Assembly: GCF_958298935.1 (NCBI RefSeq)
Contig: NC_084938.1
Location: 27,013,501 to 27,077,500, forward strand
Source of the DNA: Phragmites australis
Taxonomy: Eukaryota; Streptophyta; Magnoliopsida; Poales; Poaceae
Direction of reading: 5' to 3'
Length of the DNA stretch: 64,000 bases
The first letter of the stretch is position 1, and every line of letters starts with the position of its first letter. This document shows positions 24,591-35,978 of this stretch, one piece after another. The notes below the pieces were generated by a model, which was given only the letters and a program-made list of their open reading frames with translations, made no database searches and was not told where the DNA came from. The translations under genes were made by a program, and so were the position numbers.

Positions 24591-27086
24591 ATGGCCGGTG
24601 GGCACCGTCTCCAGCGTTCCGGCTCCACTTCCAGTAACGGAACGCCGCCCCACGACCAAGAGGTTTTTCCCGCCCAAGGGGATCAGGGCGCTGGGCCCAT
24701 CAGCGCCGCCGCTGCCGGCGTGCTCTCCGACCCCCAGCAGATGGTCGGGGCCCCGGCCGCTAGGTCCGCCTCTGGATCCCGTCGAGCGCCGCCCCGGCGC
24801 AGGCTAGCTTTTAGTGAGGCCAGCCCAGGGAGCGCCTTGCTTGCAGCGCAAGCCCTCCTCAGGCACCCTCCCATTCGGGCCACGCCAAACACTCCGGAAG
24901 GCCGGTGGATGCAAGATATCGCCGCTTTGGTCGGCACCGCTCGTCGCCAGGTGCAGGTCGAGAGCCCTCGCGCCACTTTTCAGCGCGGTGCCGCCAGAGT
25001 CGGCTCCTCAGCGGGCAACACCCGCACGGGCCGAGGGGCCTCCAGGCGGAGCGCCATCCCCCAGGACGTATCCGAGGCCCGGGACCTCCGTTTGCGTCTC
25101 GACGAGCGAAGGGGCCACGAGGATGCCCGGGTCACTCTCGAGCGCCAGCGGGAGACACGGCAGGGGGTTGGGGCAGAGGACCAAGCTTCCTCTCTCCCGG
25201 TCCACGACCACCGGGGATCCCCGGCTCGCCGTTCCTCTCCACCAAGAACCCCCGCTCGTGCTGCGGGGTACGGCACCGGTTGCCGTGCCTTTACCACCGA
25301 GCTCCGTCGGGTGAGGTGGCCTTCCAAGTTCCGCCCCGAGCTGCCGGAGAAGTACGACGGGTCCATCGACCCCGTCGAGTTCCTCCAGATCTACACGACG
25401 GCCGTCCAAGCGGCCGGAGGCAGCGAAAAGGTGATGGTAAATTATTTTCATGTTGCCTTGAGGGGTTCCGCCCGCTCCTGGCTTATGAACTTACCCCCGG
25501 GATCTATCAGCTCCTGGGACGACTTGTGCCACCAATTTGTGGCCAACTTTCAGGGTACGTTCGCACGTCCCGGGCTGGAGTGCGACCTCCACGCCGTCCA
25601 ACAGCAGGAAGGGGAGACGCTGCGTCGATTCATACAGCGTTTCAGCCAGGTTCGCAACACTATTCCGCGAGTGGCCCCCCATGCTGTTATTGTTGCTTTT
25701 CGGCAGGGCGTACGTGATGAGCGGATGCTCGAGAAGCTAGGTACGCACGAGATCGAGACCCCTGCGGAACTTTTCGCACTGGCCGATAAGTGCGCCAAAG
25801 CTGCGGAGGCCAGGGCATGGCATGCTCCTCGCCCCGCTTCCGATCGACCAAGTTCTTCCCGCTCTGATAAGCGGGAAAAGAAAAAGAGGAGGAAGCGCGA
25901 GGCTGCTCCCGTTGAGCTAGCCCAAATCCCCGCTCACGGGGAGCCACAAGAGCCCGATCGCCGGCAAGAGCGTCGGCCGGATGCCGATCGGCGCCCCGTC
26001 AGGGCCCCTGCTCGGGCTCCTTCTCGGGCCTCTGCGCCCGCGAGGGCCCCAGCGCCGGCTAGGGCGTCAGCTCCAGCAAGAGCCCCGGCCCCTGGCCGGG
26101 CTCCTATTCCAGCGAGGGTCCCCGCTCCTGCGGGGCCCGAGCCAGGTAAATGGTGTCCCATACACCTGACCAGATGGCACGACCTCACAGAGTGTCGTAC
26201 GGTCAAGGGACTCGTGGAGCAGCGCCAGAGGGAGCGCGACGAGTCTCGCGGGGGAGGCAATACCGAGGTCATTCCCAACAATGCCGAGCTCGGCTTCCAG
26301 GAGCCCGAGCATGCGGTTGCCTTCATCGACGGAGGCGCCTACACACCCTGCTCGCGCCGTGGCATCAAGGTCTTGCGGCGCGAAGTATGCTCGGCAACCC
26401 CGAGCGAGGAGGCCGCAAGACCCCTGAGGTGGTCGGATGCTCCGATCACGTTCAGCATGGCCGACCACCCCGTCAGTACTGCAGCTGTGGGGCGGCTACC
26501 TCTGGTCGTATCTCCCACTGTCTGCAATGTCAAAGTCGGCAGAGTGCTGATCGACGGTGGTGCCGGCCTCAACCTCCTTTCCAAAGAGGCTTTTGAGAAG
26601 CTGCAAGTACCCTCCCGACGCCTAAAGCCGTCGCTCCCCTTCTGTGGAGTAACGCCCGGACACTCCCTGCCCCTCGGGCAGGTTGAGTTGCCTGTCACGT
26701 TCGGGAGCCGGGACAACTTTCGTACGGAGTGCGTCCTCTTCGATGTCGCGGAGCTCCCTCTCCCCTACAACGCCATCCTCGGGCGTCCGGCGCTCGCCAA
26801 GTTCATGATGGCCGTGCATTATGCATACCTTACGGTTAAGATGCCCGGCCCCGCAGGCTCTATCTCCGTGATCGCTGACTCCGGTGGCGCTGTCTCCTGC
26901 GCCGAACAAACCTACATGGCCCTAGTCTCAGCGCAAGCCGAGGCTGATGGCTCTTCAGGGGGCCCGGGACCCTCTTCATCTAGACCCCGACTCGCCGCCG
27001 ACACGACTGTTCCAACGAAGGAGGTCAAGGTGGGCGAAGATGCTACCCAGGTTGTCCGTATCGGCAGCGACCTGGGCAGCAAATAG
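24591..27086 (+). CDS. gag-pro: Retrotransposon Gag-protease ORF
   Basis: 831 aa starting at ATG 24,591, about 50 bases after the primer site. Gag forms the cytoplasmic particle that packages the element RNA; the protease processes the polyprotein. The retrotransposon gag domain spans about aa 245-375 (YDGS..EFLQIYTTAVQAAGG through RGSARSWLMNLPPGSISSW and the ERMLEKL region). It is followed by a lysine/arginine-rich stretch (about aa 420-435), a proline/alanine repeat region (about 470-515) and a zinc-knuckle-like C/H cluster (WCPIHLTRWHDLTEC, about 520-535). The aspartic protease core VLIDGGAGLNLL lies near aa 650; the second G replaces the usual S/T, as is common in this lineage. The ORF ends at TAG 27,084-27,086 in the same frame as pol. 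Confidence 0.93.
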   Translation: MAGGHRLQRSGSTSSNGTPPHDQEVFPAQGDQGAGPISAAAAGVLSDPQQMVGAPAARSASGSRRAPPRRRLAFSEASPGSALLAAQALLRHPPIRATPNTPEGRWMQDIAALVGTARRQVQVESPRATFQRGAARVGSSAGNTRTGRGASRRSAIPQDVSEARDLRLRLDERRGHEDARVTLERQRETRQGVGAEDQASSLPVHDHRGSPARRSSPPRTPARAAGYGTGCRAFTTELRRVRWPSKFRPELPEKYDGSIDPVEFLQIYTTAVQAAGGSEKVMVNYFHVALRGSARSWLMNLPPGSISSWDDLCHQFVANFQGTFARPGLECDLHAVQQQEGETLRRFIQRFSQVRNTIPRVAPHAVIVAFRQGVRDERMLEKLGTHEIETPAELFALADKCAKAAEARAWHAPRPASDRPSSSRSDKREKKKRRKREAAPVELAQIPAHGEPQEPDRRQERRPDADRRPVRAPARAPSRASAPARAPAPARASAPARAPAPGRAPIPARVPAPAGPEPGKWCPIHLTRWHDLTECRTVKGLVEQRQRERDESRGGGNTEVIPNNAELGFQEPEHAVAFIDGGAYTPCSRRGIKVLRREVCSATPSEEAARPLRWSDAPITFSMADHPVSTAAVGRLPLVVSPTVCNVKVGRVLIDGGAGLNLLSKEAFEKLQVPSRRLKPSLPFCGVTPGHSLPLGQVELPVTFGSRDNFRTECVLFDVAELPLPYNAILGRPALAKFMMAVHYAYLTVKMPGPAGSISVIADSGGAVSCAEQTYMALVSAQAEADGSSGGPGPSSSRPRLAADTTVPTKEVKVGEDATQVVRIGSDLGSK

Positions 27087-30000
27087 GAAAGCGCGCTCGT
27101 CGCCTTCCTCCGGGCTAACGTAGACGTGTTTGCCTGGCAACCGTCTGATATGCCCGGGATCCCTAGGGAGGTGATCGAGCATCACTTGGCCGTGCGTCCG
27201 GACGCCCGCCCAGTGAAGCAGAAGGTCCGGCGGCAGGCGCCAGAACGCCAGGAGTTTATCCGCGAGCAAGTCCGCAAGCTCCTCGACGCCGGATTTATCC
27301 GAGAAGTTCTCCACCCCGACTGGCTAGCAAATCCAGTCATCGTCCCGAAGGCCAACGGCAAGCTTCGCATGTGCGTGGACTACACCGACCTTAACAAGGC
27401 TTGTCCTAAAGATCCTTTCCCCTTACCTCGCATCGATCAAATCATAGATTCAACTGCGGGATGTGATCTTTTATGCTTCCTAGATGCAAATTCTGGGTAT
27501 CACCAGATTCGCATGGCCGTAGGGGACGAGGAAAAAACTGCTTTTACTACCCCGGTGGGGACTTATTGCTACATGTCAATGCCTTTCGGCCTGCGCAACG
27601 CTGGATCATCCTTCCAGCGCGCCATTCGTATCACACTTAACTCGCAGGTTGGCCGCAACGTCGAGGCTTACATCGACGATCTCGTGGTCAAAACCCGAGA
27701 CCGCGCCACCCTGCTCGAGGACCTTGCCGAGACTTTCAACAGTCTCCGCTCTACCCGCCTCAAGCTCAACCCGGAGAAATGTGTCTTCGGGGTCCCGGCG
27801 GGCAAGCTCCTTGGTTTCTTGGTCTCTGGCCGAGGAATCGAGGTCAATCCGGAGAAGATCCGGGCCATCGAGCAAATGCGACCCCCGGTTCGACTCAAGG
27901 AGGTCCAGCGCCTCGCCGGCTGCATGGCCGCCCTCGGGCGCTTCATCTCTAAGCTCGGGGAGCGGGGGCTCCCCCTCTTCAAGCTTCTGAAGAAATCCGG
28001 TCGTTTCGACTGGACGCCGGAGGCCGAGCAGGCCTTCCGCGACTTAAAGAAATACCTTACCTCGCCACCCGTTTTGGTGGCTCCTTCTCAAGGTGAGCCC
28101 CTGCTGCTTTACGTTTCGGCCACTCCTCAGGTTGTGAGCGTAGTATTGGTGGTGGAGCGAGACGAGTGTTCAGGGCCGGGTGCTGGGTCCCAGCTCCCAG
28201 AGGCCCCCGATCACTCACCTGTCCTCGTGGCTCCCCCGGAGCGAGGGGTCGAGCCCGAGCACACTGCTCTTCCTAGCCAAGGAATCGAGCTCGAATGCCC
28301 GGCCAACCCCGACCATACCGCCGACCCTGGGAGCTGTAGCAGCCCCCCGGGTGGGGCCACCGTCCGGACCCGCCGGGCACAGCGTCCGGTGTACTTCGTC
28401 AGCGAGGTCCTCCGGGAAGCTAAGACAAGGTATCCTCAGGCTCAGAAGCTGCTCTATGCCGTGCTCGTCGCCTCCCGGAAGCTGCGCCACTACTTCCAGG
28501 CGCACAAAATCTTAGTGGTTACCACTTATCCACTGGGACCCATTCTCCGGAACCGGGAGGGCACCGGGCGCGTTGTCAAATGGGCAGTAGAGCTGGCGGA
28601 GTTCGATCTACACTTCGTTAGTCGCCAGGCAATTAAAAGCCAGGCGCTCTCCGACTTCTTGGCAGAATGGACGCCCGTCCCCTGCGTCGACCCAGAAGAG
28701 TTTTCTGCCTATCCCGGGCGCGACGCGCCCGGGTACTGGGTCATGCACTTCGACGGCTCCCTCTCGCTGAAAGGCGCAGGGGCCAGAGTGGTTCTCACCT
28801 CCCCAACGGGTGAAGAGCTCCGGTACGTCGTACAGTTGCATTTCCGCGCATCCAACAACATGGCGGAGTATGAAGGTCTCATCGCCGGCCTCCGGGCTGC
28901 GGTGGGGCTCGGGATTCGTCGCCTCCTGGTCAAGGGGGACTCCCAGCTGGTCGTCAACCAGGTCTCCAAGGAGTACCAGTGCACGGATCCTCAAATGGCG
29001 GCGTACGTGGCCGCAGTCAGGAAGCTCGAGAAACGCTTCGATGGCCTCGAATTACGGCATATCCCTCGCCGCGACAACGCTCCGGCCGACGAGCTCTCTC
29101 GCCTGGCCTCATCACGTGCGCACGTCCCTGCCGGAGTCTTTGAAGAAAGACTCGCACGGCCTTCCGTCCTGCCTGCCGAACAGGATGAAGGGGAAACCTC
29201 GAACTCAATTCAGGGGACCCCGGCGGTGCCCTCAGTGGGAAACCCCGTCAGGGCGCCGCCATCCGGCGAGTGCGCTGTGCTCACCGAATGTTCTCAAGAT
29301 GCCTCGTGGATGTCTGACATCCGAGGGTACTTGAAAGAAAGGTTCCTACCCGAGGATGAGGCGACTGCCGAAAGGGTTGCTCGGCAGTCCAAACGCTATG
29401 CCATGGTAGACGGGGATCTCTACCGACGTAGCGCAGGAGGTGTCCTCCTAAAATGCATCTCTCGGGCAGAAGGCGGCGATCTTCTCGCTGAGATCCACGA
29501 GGGCGAGTGCGGTGGCCATTCATCGTTCCGCACGCTGGTCGGGAAAGCCTTCCGGCAAGGTTTCTACTGGCCCACAGCTCTCCAGGATGCTTCCGAGCTG
29601 GTTCGGCGCTGCAGGGCATGCCAGTTCCATGCAAAGCAGATTCACCAGCCAGCTCAGGCTCTCCATACCATTCCCCTGTCATGGCCTTTTGCGGTCTGGG
29701 GTTTGGACATTTTGGGTCCATTCCCCCGAGCGGTCGGGGGCTATGCATACCTATATGTCGCTATCGACAAATTCACCAAGTGGCCGGAGGCAGTCCCAGT
29801 CATCAAGATAACCAAAAGCACGGCGCTCCAGTTTGTCCGCGGTATCACTAGCCGTTTTGGTGTCCCCAATCGGATCATCACCGACAACGGCACCCAGTTC
29901 ACTAGTGCCTTGTTCGGGGACTATTGCGAGGATCTTGGCATCAAACTTTGCTTCGCTTCCGTCGCTCATCCTCGGAGTAACGGGCAGGTCGAGCGTGCCA

Positions 30001-30542
30001 ACGCAGAGATACTAAAGGGCCTCAAGACCCGGACCTATGACGTGCTCGCTAAGCACGGGAAGGGATGGGTGGATGAGCTGCCAGCCGTGCTATGGGCCAA
30101 CCGGACTACGCCAAGCCGCGCTACCGGGGAAACTCCTTTCTTCCTCGTCTACGGCGCCGAGGCGGTCCTCCCCTCCGAGCTTACTCTAGGCTCCCCTCGA
30201 GTGCACGCATACTCTGAGGGCGAGCAGGAGCATCAAAGGCGCGACGACGTAGACTACCTGGAAGAGCGCCGGCGGCGTTCTGCTGTCCGGGCGGCTCGGT
30301 ACCAGCAGAGTCTGCGTCGTTATCATCTGCGTCACGTCCGGGCCCGGTCTCTCGAGGTGGGGGACCTAGTTCTCCGGCGCATCCAGTCGCGCGAAGGAAT
30401 GAATAAGTTGTCCCCTGTGTGGGAAGGTCCTTTCACCGTAATTGCAGTCCCCCGGGCAGGTTCTTTCAGGTTGGCGACGGAGGAAGGGCAGCCACTCCCG
30501 AATCCGTGGAACATCGAGCATCTTCGATGCTTCTACCCGTAG
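27087..30542 (+). CDS. pol: Retrotransposon Pol: RT, two RNase H domains, integrase
   Basis: The open frame continues directly after the gag-pro amber codon, in the same phase, for about 1,150 codons to the stop at 30,540-30,542. Reverse transcriptase: [20 protein letters not shown] near 27,375-27,440, [14 protein letters not shown], and the catalytic YIDD near 27,670. RNase H follows at about 28,070-28,680 (degenerate, with an inserted proline/glutamate-rich stretch at 28,160-28,370). A second, archaeal-type RNase H is at about 28,735-29,110 ([35 protein letters not shown]). Integrase: HHCC zinc region near 29,500-29,630, and a DDE core with aspartates in GLDILGPF and ITDNGTQF and glutamate in [10 protein letters not shown]. 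There is no chromodomain. The first ATG-like start is not obvious, so synthesis probably depends on reading through the amber codon, or the stop is a mutation. Confidence 0.93.
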   Translation, partial: ESALVAFLRANVDVFAWQPSDMPGIPREVIEHHLAVRPDARPVKQKVRRQAPERQEFIREQVRKLLDAGFIREVLHPDWLANPVIVPKANGKLRMCVDYTDLNKACPKDPFPLPRIDQIIDSTAGCDLLCFLDANSGYHQIRMAVGDEEKTAFTTPVGTYCYMSMPFGLRNAGSSFQRAIRITLNSQVGRNVEAYIDDLVVKTRDRATLLEDLAETFNSLRSTRLKLNPEKCVFGVPAGKLLGFLVSGRGIEVNPEKIRAIEQMRPPVRLKEVQRLAGCMAALGRFISKLGERGLPLFKLLKKSGRFDWTPEAEQAFRDLKKYLTSPPVLVAPSQGEPLLLYVSATPQVVSVVLVVERDECSGPGAGSQLPEAPDHSPVLVAPPERGVEPEHTALPSQGIELECPANPDHTADPGSCSSPPGGATVRTRRAQRPVYFVSEVLREAKTRYPQAQKLLYAVLVASRKLRHYFQAHKILVVTTYPLGPILRNREGTGRVVKWAVELAEFDLHFVSRQAIKSQALSDFLAEWTPVPCVDPEEFSAYPGRDAPGYWVMHFDGSLSLKGAGARVVLTSPTGEELRYVVQLHFRASNNMAEYEGLIAGLRAAVGLGIRRLLVKGDSQLVVNQVSKEYQCTDPQMAAYVAAVRKLEKRFDGLELRHIPRRDNAPADELSRLASSRAHVPAGVFEERLARPSVLPAEQDEGETSNSIQGTPAVPSVGNPVRAPPSGECAVLTECSQDASWMSDIRGYLKERFLPEDEATAERVARQSKRYAMVDGDLYRRSAGGVLLKCISRAEGGDLLAEIHEGECGGHSSFRTLVGKAFRQGFYWPTALQDASELVRRCRACQFHAKQIHQPAQALHTIPLSWPFAVWGLDILGPFPRAVGGYAYLYVAIDKFTKWPEAVPVIKITKSTALQFVRGITSRFGVPNRIITDNGTQFTSALFGDYCEDLGIKLCFASVAHPRSNGQVERANAEILKGLKTRTYDVLAKHGKGWVDELPAVLWANRTTPSRATGETPFFLVYGAEAVLPSELTLGSPRVHAYSEGEQEHQRRDDVDYLEERRRRSAVRAARYQQSLRRYHLRHVRARSLEVGDLVLRRIQSREGMNKLSPVWEGPFTVIAVPRAGSFRLATEEGQPLPNPWNIEHLRCFYP

Positions 30543-32215
30543 ACGGTCAAGCTCGCGGTTCAGGTTGATAAGGCCGGGGGCTTCTCCCCGCCCGAGCAGT
30601 CTGGAGGCTTCGCCCCGTGTGGTAAATTACTGTCACGCAACCTTGTAAATATCGTACATTCAGTATTTTAATAAGCAATCACTATGTCAAATTATATCTC
30701 TGGATTTCCTATGTTTAATCTGTCTGGTGAGGTGCTCGGTTGTGCGAGAAAAAGTTCGCTCTCTCATTTTTTCCCGTTGACAAGAGAATCCCAATCGGTA
30801 TACATGCGAGCAGTCGCCGCTGACTTACGTCCGACATGGTAGGCTGTGGTGTTCGGTGTCGTGACGGGCTCCCGGGCACTAACCGAGTTTCGGGGCGCTC
30901 TGAGTAATCCCATCACTCGAGCTGCTCGAGTAGGCCGGAGCTCAGGCCCTCGGAGCGGGCTGTCGGTGCTCGGTCTGGCCTGTCATACCCGGGCGCCACC
31001 GAACCATAGGACCTCTAGGTTATGCCTCTGTCCGCCTTTGTCTGCCGGTTCGGGTATTCGAGAGGTCTCGGGTCGAAAAAACGAGAGCAGTCTATGGCAA
31101 GTACCGCACTAACAGAGCGCACCAGACAAAGAAATTCTATATTCTCTCTCTTAAGTCACAGGTCGGCAATCACAAGCAGTTCGGCCGCGAGGGCTTCAAT
31201 GCCCCGGTCTCTGGTCGGCCCCAAGGGTCTTCGGGTGGTCCTACCGCCTAGGCTTGGGTGGTCGAGATCACCCGACCCTAGGAGCCTCGTATGACTCTGG
31301 GCGCTCGGGCGCTCCGTTGAAAGGATCAAGTCCCCGGGCCCCCGAGCTCGGAATCAACCCCTTCTGGGTCGGCTGGCCGGAAGGCCGACGGCTGTCCGGT
31401 GAGTGGTTATGTTCAGACAAGTCTGCTTTCAGTAAATTTATGTTCCCGAGTCATTCTCGGGGGCTCTTGCGCTTTAATCTGCTCGGTGAGGTGGTCTCTT
31501 GGCACGCAAAAACCCTGCCGCGTGTCGGCTTTTTTCCAGAACGACAGAGCGGCTCGTAGAAAGGAGTACCGTGTGTGCGGTAACGTCTGACCGAAGCCCT
31601 TCGTGGTGGTCGTGGTGTTCGGTCCGCTCTTAAGGACCCCGAGCACTACCGGGTCCTCAGGTGCCCTGGGTAATCCTATCACTCGAGCTGCTCGAGTAGT
31701 CCGGAGCTCAGGCCTTGGGGGCAGGCTGTCAGTGCTCGGTCCGGCCCTTTTTGAGCCCGGGCACCACCGGACCGCGAGGAATCTTGGTCACATTCTCGCT
31801 CACACGCGTCTCCCTTCTACCGGCTGAGTGGTCGCAAAGTGAAAAGGTGTCCGCTGGGCACGGCGTGTTCCGGGCAGGGCCGTTCCATCTCCCGAGCAAG
31901 GGAGTCTGTGTCTTTGTTTCTTAAACTAGGCAGTACGGACTCGCGAGAGCTTGAAGGCTGGCTGCGCCAACGCCAGCAACCAGAACAACTTCATTTCTCG
32001 GGGATGGGAAGGTCGGGAGCGGCCCGACTGAGTACTCCTCGGGACTTCCAGGCGGAGCGCCAGAGGAAACATCAAGCATACAGAGAAATTGGAGTTGCGA
32101 GCCCAAGGAAAAGCTGCCATTATATTCACAAGACATAGACAAAGCATTTTTCTAAGGGTTCACTCCTAATATTCACTCCTGCATCTACAACAAAAGAAAA
32201 AAGGGCGCCGAAGGC
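30543..32215. other. Non-coding spacer of the Gypsy element with a diverged internal duplication
   Basis: There is no conserved ORF. Two related blocks lie about 770 bases apart, at roughly 30,720-31,100 and 31,480-31,860. Both contain the palindrome-bearing stretch ATCACTCGAGCTGCTCGAGT (about 30,913 and 31,678) followed by similar GGAGCTCAGGCC and GTGCTCGGTC sequence. Open frames on both strands look like chance results of GC-rich DNA. Confidence 0.6.
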
Positions 32216-35200
32216 CTAGTCAGCGGCAGAGGCGTCGGCTGAGTCCTCTGAGTCGTCCCCGGGGGCTGGCGGTGGCGGCACCTCTCGCCTGAAGCCGGCC
32301 GCCACCGCAGAGGCGGTACTCCTAACCGCTGCTCGGGCGACCTCCTCCTCAGCCTCGACCACTCCCTCCCGCGCCGGCTCCAATGGGAAGTCCGGGTCCC
32401 TGCTTCGGTAGCAGGCCAGGACATGCTCGGCCACGGCTTGGGCCAAGCCACGTCCCTCCCGGGCGGCAAGTTCCTGAACTGCCCAGGGCAGGGTCTCGAG
32501 GCGCTCGCAGACCTGCTGCAGCTCCAACACTTGTCGTGCGGGGCCGTCGCCCTTCGTGTCGCCGACAAGCCGCCCAAGACCACCTTTCTCCATGGCCCGT
32601 CGCATCCGCCGGAGTATATCCTCCAGCATCTGCACGAGGTTGACCCGCGAAACAAAGGCTGCCTCGAGCTTCTCCCTGGCGGCCCGCAGCTGTGCCTCGA
32701 GTCCCTGGTCCTCGGCCGGACCGGAAGAACCGCCAGCTGCGGCGGGGACGGCATCCAGCTTCGCCTTAGCCACCACCTCGGACAGGGCTTGTTCACGGGC
32801 GGTCAGTTCCGCCTCGTGTTTCGCATTTTCTTCCGCCCTGGTAGCCGCGGTGGCCGCCGCGGCAGCGGCTTCGCCTTCCCGGCGACTCAGTTCGCCCTCT
32901 CGGCGATTCAGTTCGCCTTCCCGGCGACTCAGCTCATTCTCCCGTCGGGCCAGCACCTCCTCCTGCTGGACCACCGAATCCTCCCGGGCTCCGAGATCAG
33001 ACGCTAATAGCTCGTTATCCACTTCCCGGATGGAGACGTCCTCTTCCCAGCGCTTGACTTCTCCTCTGATCTTCTGGAGGTCGTCTTCCCAGCGCTGGAG
33101 GTCGGCGCGCGTCGTCTCGACCGCGCCCTCTCGGCGGGCCAGCTCGGCCTGCCGCTCCTCTGCAAGCCGTTCCCGGGCCGTGACTGCCGCCTCCCTCACC
33201 TGCGCCTGCCCCATCCTGGCAAGGGCCTCGGCAGCCTGCTGCCTCGACGCCTCAGCCAGGCGGGCGGCGTCTTCTCGTTCCCGCGCGGCCTCTGCCCGCG
33301 CGGTCCTCAGGCCTTCTCGTTCCCGCGCGGCTTCCGCACGGATGTCCTCCAGGAGCTTCTGCTCCCGCGCGGCTGCCGCACGGGCCTCCTCTCGGGCGCC
33401 CGCCAGCTGCGCCTTCTCCAGTACCAGGCGGGCGTGCTCGGCCTCGAGCTCCCCCTCCTTGGCCTCCACCGCCGCGCCCAACTGCCCGACTGCGGCTCGG
33501 ACGCCTTCAATGGCGGCCAAGAGGGGATCGGCAGGCCGGCCAGGCACTGCGAGCGCCGGTGGGTCCCAGGCTTCTCCGCCGGATGCCTCCAGGGGGGCCG
33601 AGCTCTCCACAGGGCCCTGTGCCGCCATCCGCCCCGGGCTCTGCCTGCCCGGGGTAGGCTCCTCCGGAGCCAAGGCCTCGGACGGCAGCTGCGTTCCCGC
33701 ATCAGCCGCCTTGCCCACCGGCCCCGGCGAGGCATCCGCCTCCACCGTTCTCCGCCCCGGGCTCTCCGCGCCCGGGGTAGGCTCCGCCGGCGCCCTTCCG
33801 GTAGTCGCCGCCACCGCCTCTCTCCCTATGGCCGCCACGTCGATTGGCGCCTCCACGTCGATTGGCGCCTCCGCCGTTCCTACACTGACCTCCGCTGGCG
33901 CAGCGGGCAGGTTCGGCTCTGGCCTTGGCGCCTGCTCCCTCTCCGTCGCCGCAACGCCTGCGGCCGGCCTACGGGAGACAAGTAAGAGTTGTCAAAACTT
34001 AGTTCGGGCCGAAAGGACCCATGGAAAAGCAAGAAAAATGACTCACCGATACCGCCATTTGGCCGCTGGGAGCCTAATGTCCGGGTCCGGTGCCGTCGGT
34101 CCGGACCCCTCCCGCCGCCTCTTCCGCTGAGGGCTCGGCTGGGCCACTGCGCGGGCCTCGGGTGCCGCCGCACGAGTCTCGGTCTCCGCCGCGCAGGTCG
34201 CAGGCGTCGGCGCGGGCCCCATCCGCACCAGGCGCGGCTCCAGCACCGGAAACGCCGCCGCTGCCGTCGGCGACGGCGGAGACTCCGGCAGCAGGATCAA
34301 GGCCCGGGGTCGTTTTCCCCGGTCTCCCGACGTCAACTCTTCAGCAGCTTCAGGGGCGCCCTCTTCTCTGGCGCGGCGGCTACTGCTTGTGGCGGCCCCG
34401 TCGCCAGCCTGCGCCGAGCTGCCAACGACCTCCTCACCCAGGAGTTCTTCCAGCCCGGGGAGTTCAGAGGCCTCGGGACTCCGGCTTCTTGGCCGGTCCA
34501 CGGGCCCTTGGGCGTCAAACTCCGGCAGCCGCCTCATGATAGCCACCCGGTCGGGATGGGCGCAGAGCGCCATCTCCGGCCACGGGAGCTCCGCCCGGCT
34601 CATGTCCTCCGACCCGGTGATCACTCGGGTCATCCCTCGCAGCTCCGCCTGCCCCAGATCCCAACTCGCGCCGATCTGGGTCCTAGTGATGTCCTCCGGC
34701 CCGGTATAGAACCAGCTTGGTCGGGCCCGCTCCCGCAAGGGCGCCAGTCGTCGACGCAGGAAGTCCACGACCACCATAACGGAGGTCAGCCCGGACTCGC
34801 GCAGCTCCAAGATGCGCTCCAGCACCGGCTTTAGCCTCGCATCTTCTGGCGGCGGCGCCTCCCACGTCGATCGCCGAGGTTCCGCCGCCTTCTCTGGCAA
34901 CTCGAGCCGCTCGTGGGGGTCGATGTCGACGAAGAACCAGTCCCGTCGCCATTCCTCCCACTTGCTGCGCACCACCTGGGGAATATAATGGTCCCCCAGG
35001 CCTTCCCGGAGCCGAAGGTTGCAGCACCCCGCGACGTCCGCCGTGGAGTGCCCCCTCTTCTTCCCCACCGGCCGAAGGACGAAGAAGTGGCGAAGCAGCG
35101 TCGCCGACGGCATCACCCCCACGAACATTTCGCAGAGATGTGCGAAGACCGCCAACGCCACGACGGAATTGGGGCTTAGGTGCGCCATTTGGATGCCGTA

Positions 35201-35458
35201 CGTCTCCAGCACTTGCAGGAAGAAGGCGGAGAACGGCGGCACTAGCCCCGCCGCCACGAAGGAGGTGAAGAGGACGGTTCGTCCAGGAACGGTCGTCGTC
35301 GGCGTCAGAGTCGCCGGCCTCACCACCACAGCACCCTCCTGACCTTCCGGCACCAGCAGCTTCTTGATTTTATCCGCCGCCTCCTCATTCCTCAGGCGTG
35401 ATTCCGGCAAGATGCTGTCCGGAGTCCTATCCCGGCGTCCTCCTCCAACCCTCGTCAT
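32216..35458 (-). CDS. Antisense gene of the Gypsy/Tat element: gypsy-type transposon domain plus coiled coil, two exons
   Basis: Exon 1 35,458-34,047 and exon 2 33,968-32,216, joined over a 78-base intron with a GTGAGT donor and CCCGTAG acceptor. Lengths sum to 3,165 bases, an exact open frame of 1,054 aa. The N-terminal half (about aa 45-230) has FTSFVAAGLVPPFSAFFLQVL, PNSVVALAVFAHLCEMFVG and LLRHFFVLRPV. This is the plant-specific domain filed as putative gypsy type transposon (Pfam Transposase_28). The C-terminal half is a long Glu/Ala/Arg-rich coiled coil with heptads and repeats of (N/S)RREGEL. Antisense extra ORFs are known in Tat-lineage elements; their function is unknown. A TATA box sits upstream on the same strand. 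The intact frame in a young element suggests recent selection. Confidence 0.8.
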
Positions 35459-35614
35459 CTCAGCGGAGTGGAAGGCGTTTTTTGGTGGTGAAGAGAGAGA
35501 AAAGGAAGAACGCTCCGGTCGCCTGGGAATTTCCTAGGGGCTTCGAAGCGCAAAGGAAGCAGGAGCACGGGTGCGAGAGAGCGTGAAAAAGGGGAACGGA
35601 CCGATCCATTCCCC

Positions 35615-35622
35615 CTTTTATA
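35615..35622 (-). promoter_or_regulatory. Antisense TATA box for the Gypsy antisense gene
   Basis: The minus strand reads GAGATATAAAAGGGGG; TATAAAAG is at 35,622-35,615, about 157 bases before the antisense ATG (35,458). It lies outside the 3' LTR, in unique internal DNA, so it looks like a dedicated antisense promoter. Confidence 0.6.
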
Positions 35623-35963
35623 TCTCAAAATTCAAAAACTGCCGCCCCGGACGGTTCGCTCGGCGAAGCGTCGCCTCGGTCGACGCAACTGTCAGGCGAA
35701 TCTCCCGCCGATCGCGCGATGTCAGCGGTTGCCAGGCGTATTTTCCTCGATCTGCGCGGCGACCGCGCGGGCCGCCCGTATGATTATCGTGCCCCTCGGA
35801 AGTTGTATGGACACGCGACCACTCATTTTCCCGTTGGGGCATACTTGAGGTCTAAAATCCGCAGGGGCCACCTCTCGAAAGCTTGCCACATGGCATCCGG
35901 CCAGCCTTGGCCTCGGTCGCGACGAAGGGCCCATTCGCAGTCTCCGTCCCATCGACTGCCAGC

Positions 35964-35978
35964 GGGCCCGGGGGCTAC
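35964..35978 (+). other. Polypurine tract region of the Gypsy element
   Basis: GGGCCCGGGGGCTAC sits directly before the 3' LTR (TGTCGG at 35,979), the position required for the plus-strand primer. The purine run itself is short (GGGGG). Confidence 0.6.

Noticed and set aside
32556..34130. 524-codon plus-strand ORF opposite the antisense gene
   Set aside because: It is a mirror of the antisense coding sequence: serine/alanine-rich low complexity with no domain. The minus strand has the recognisable domain, the heptads and the intron.
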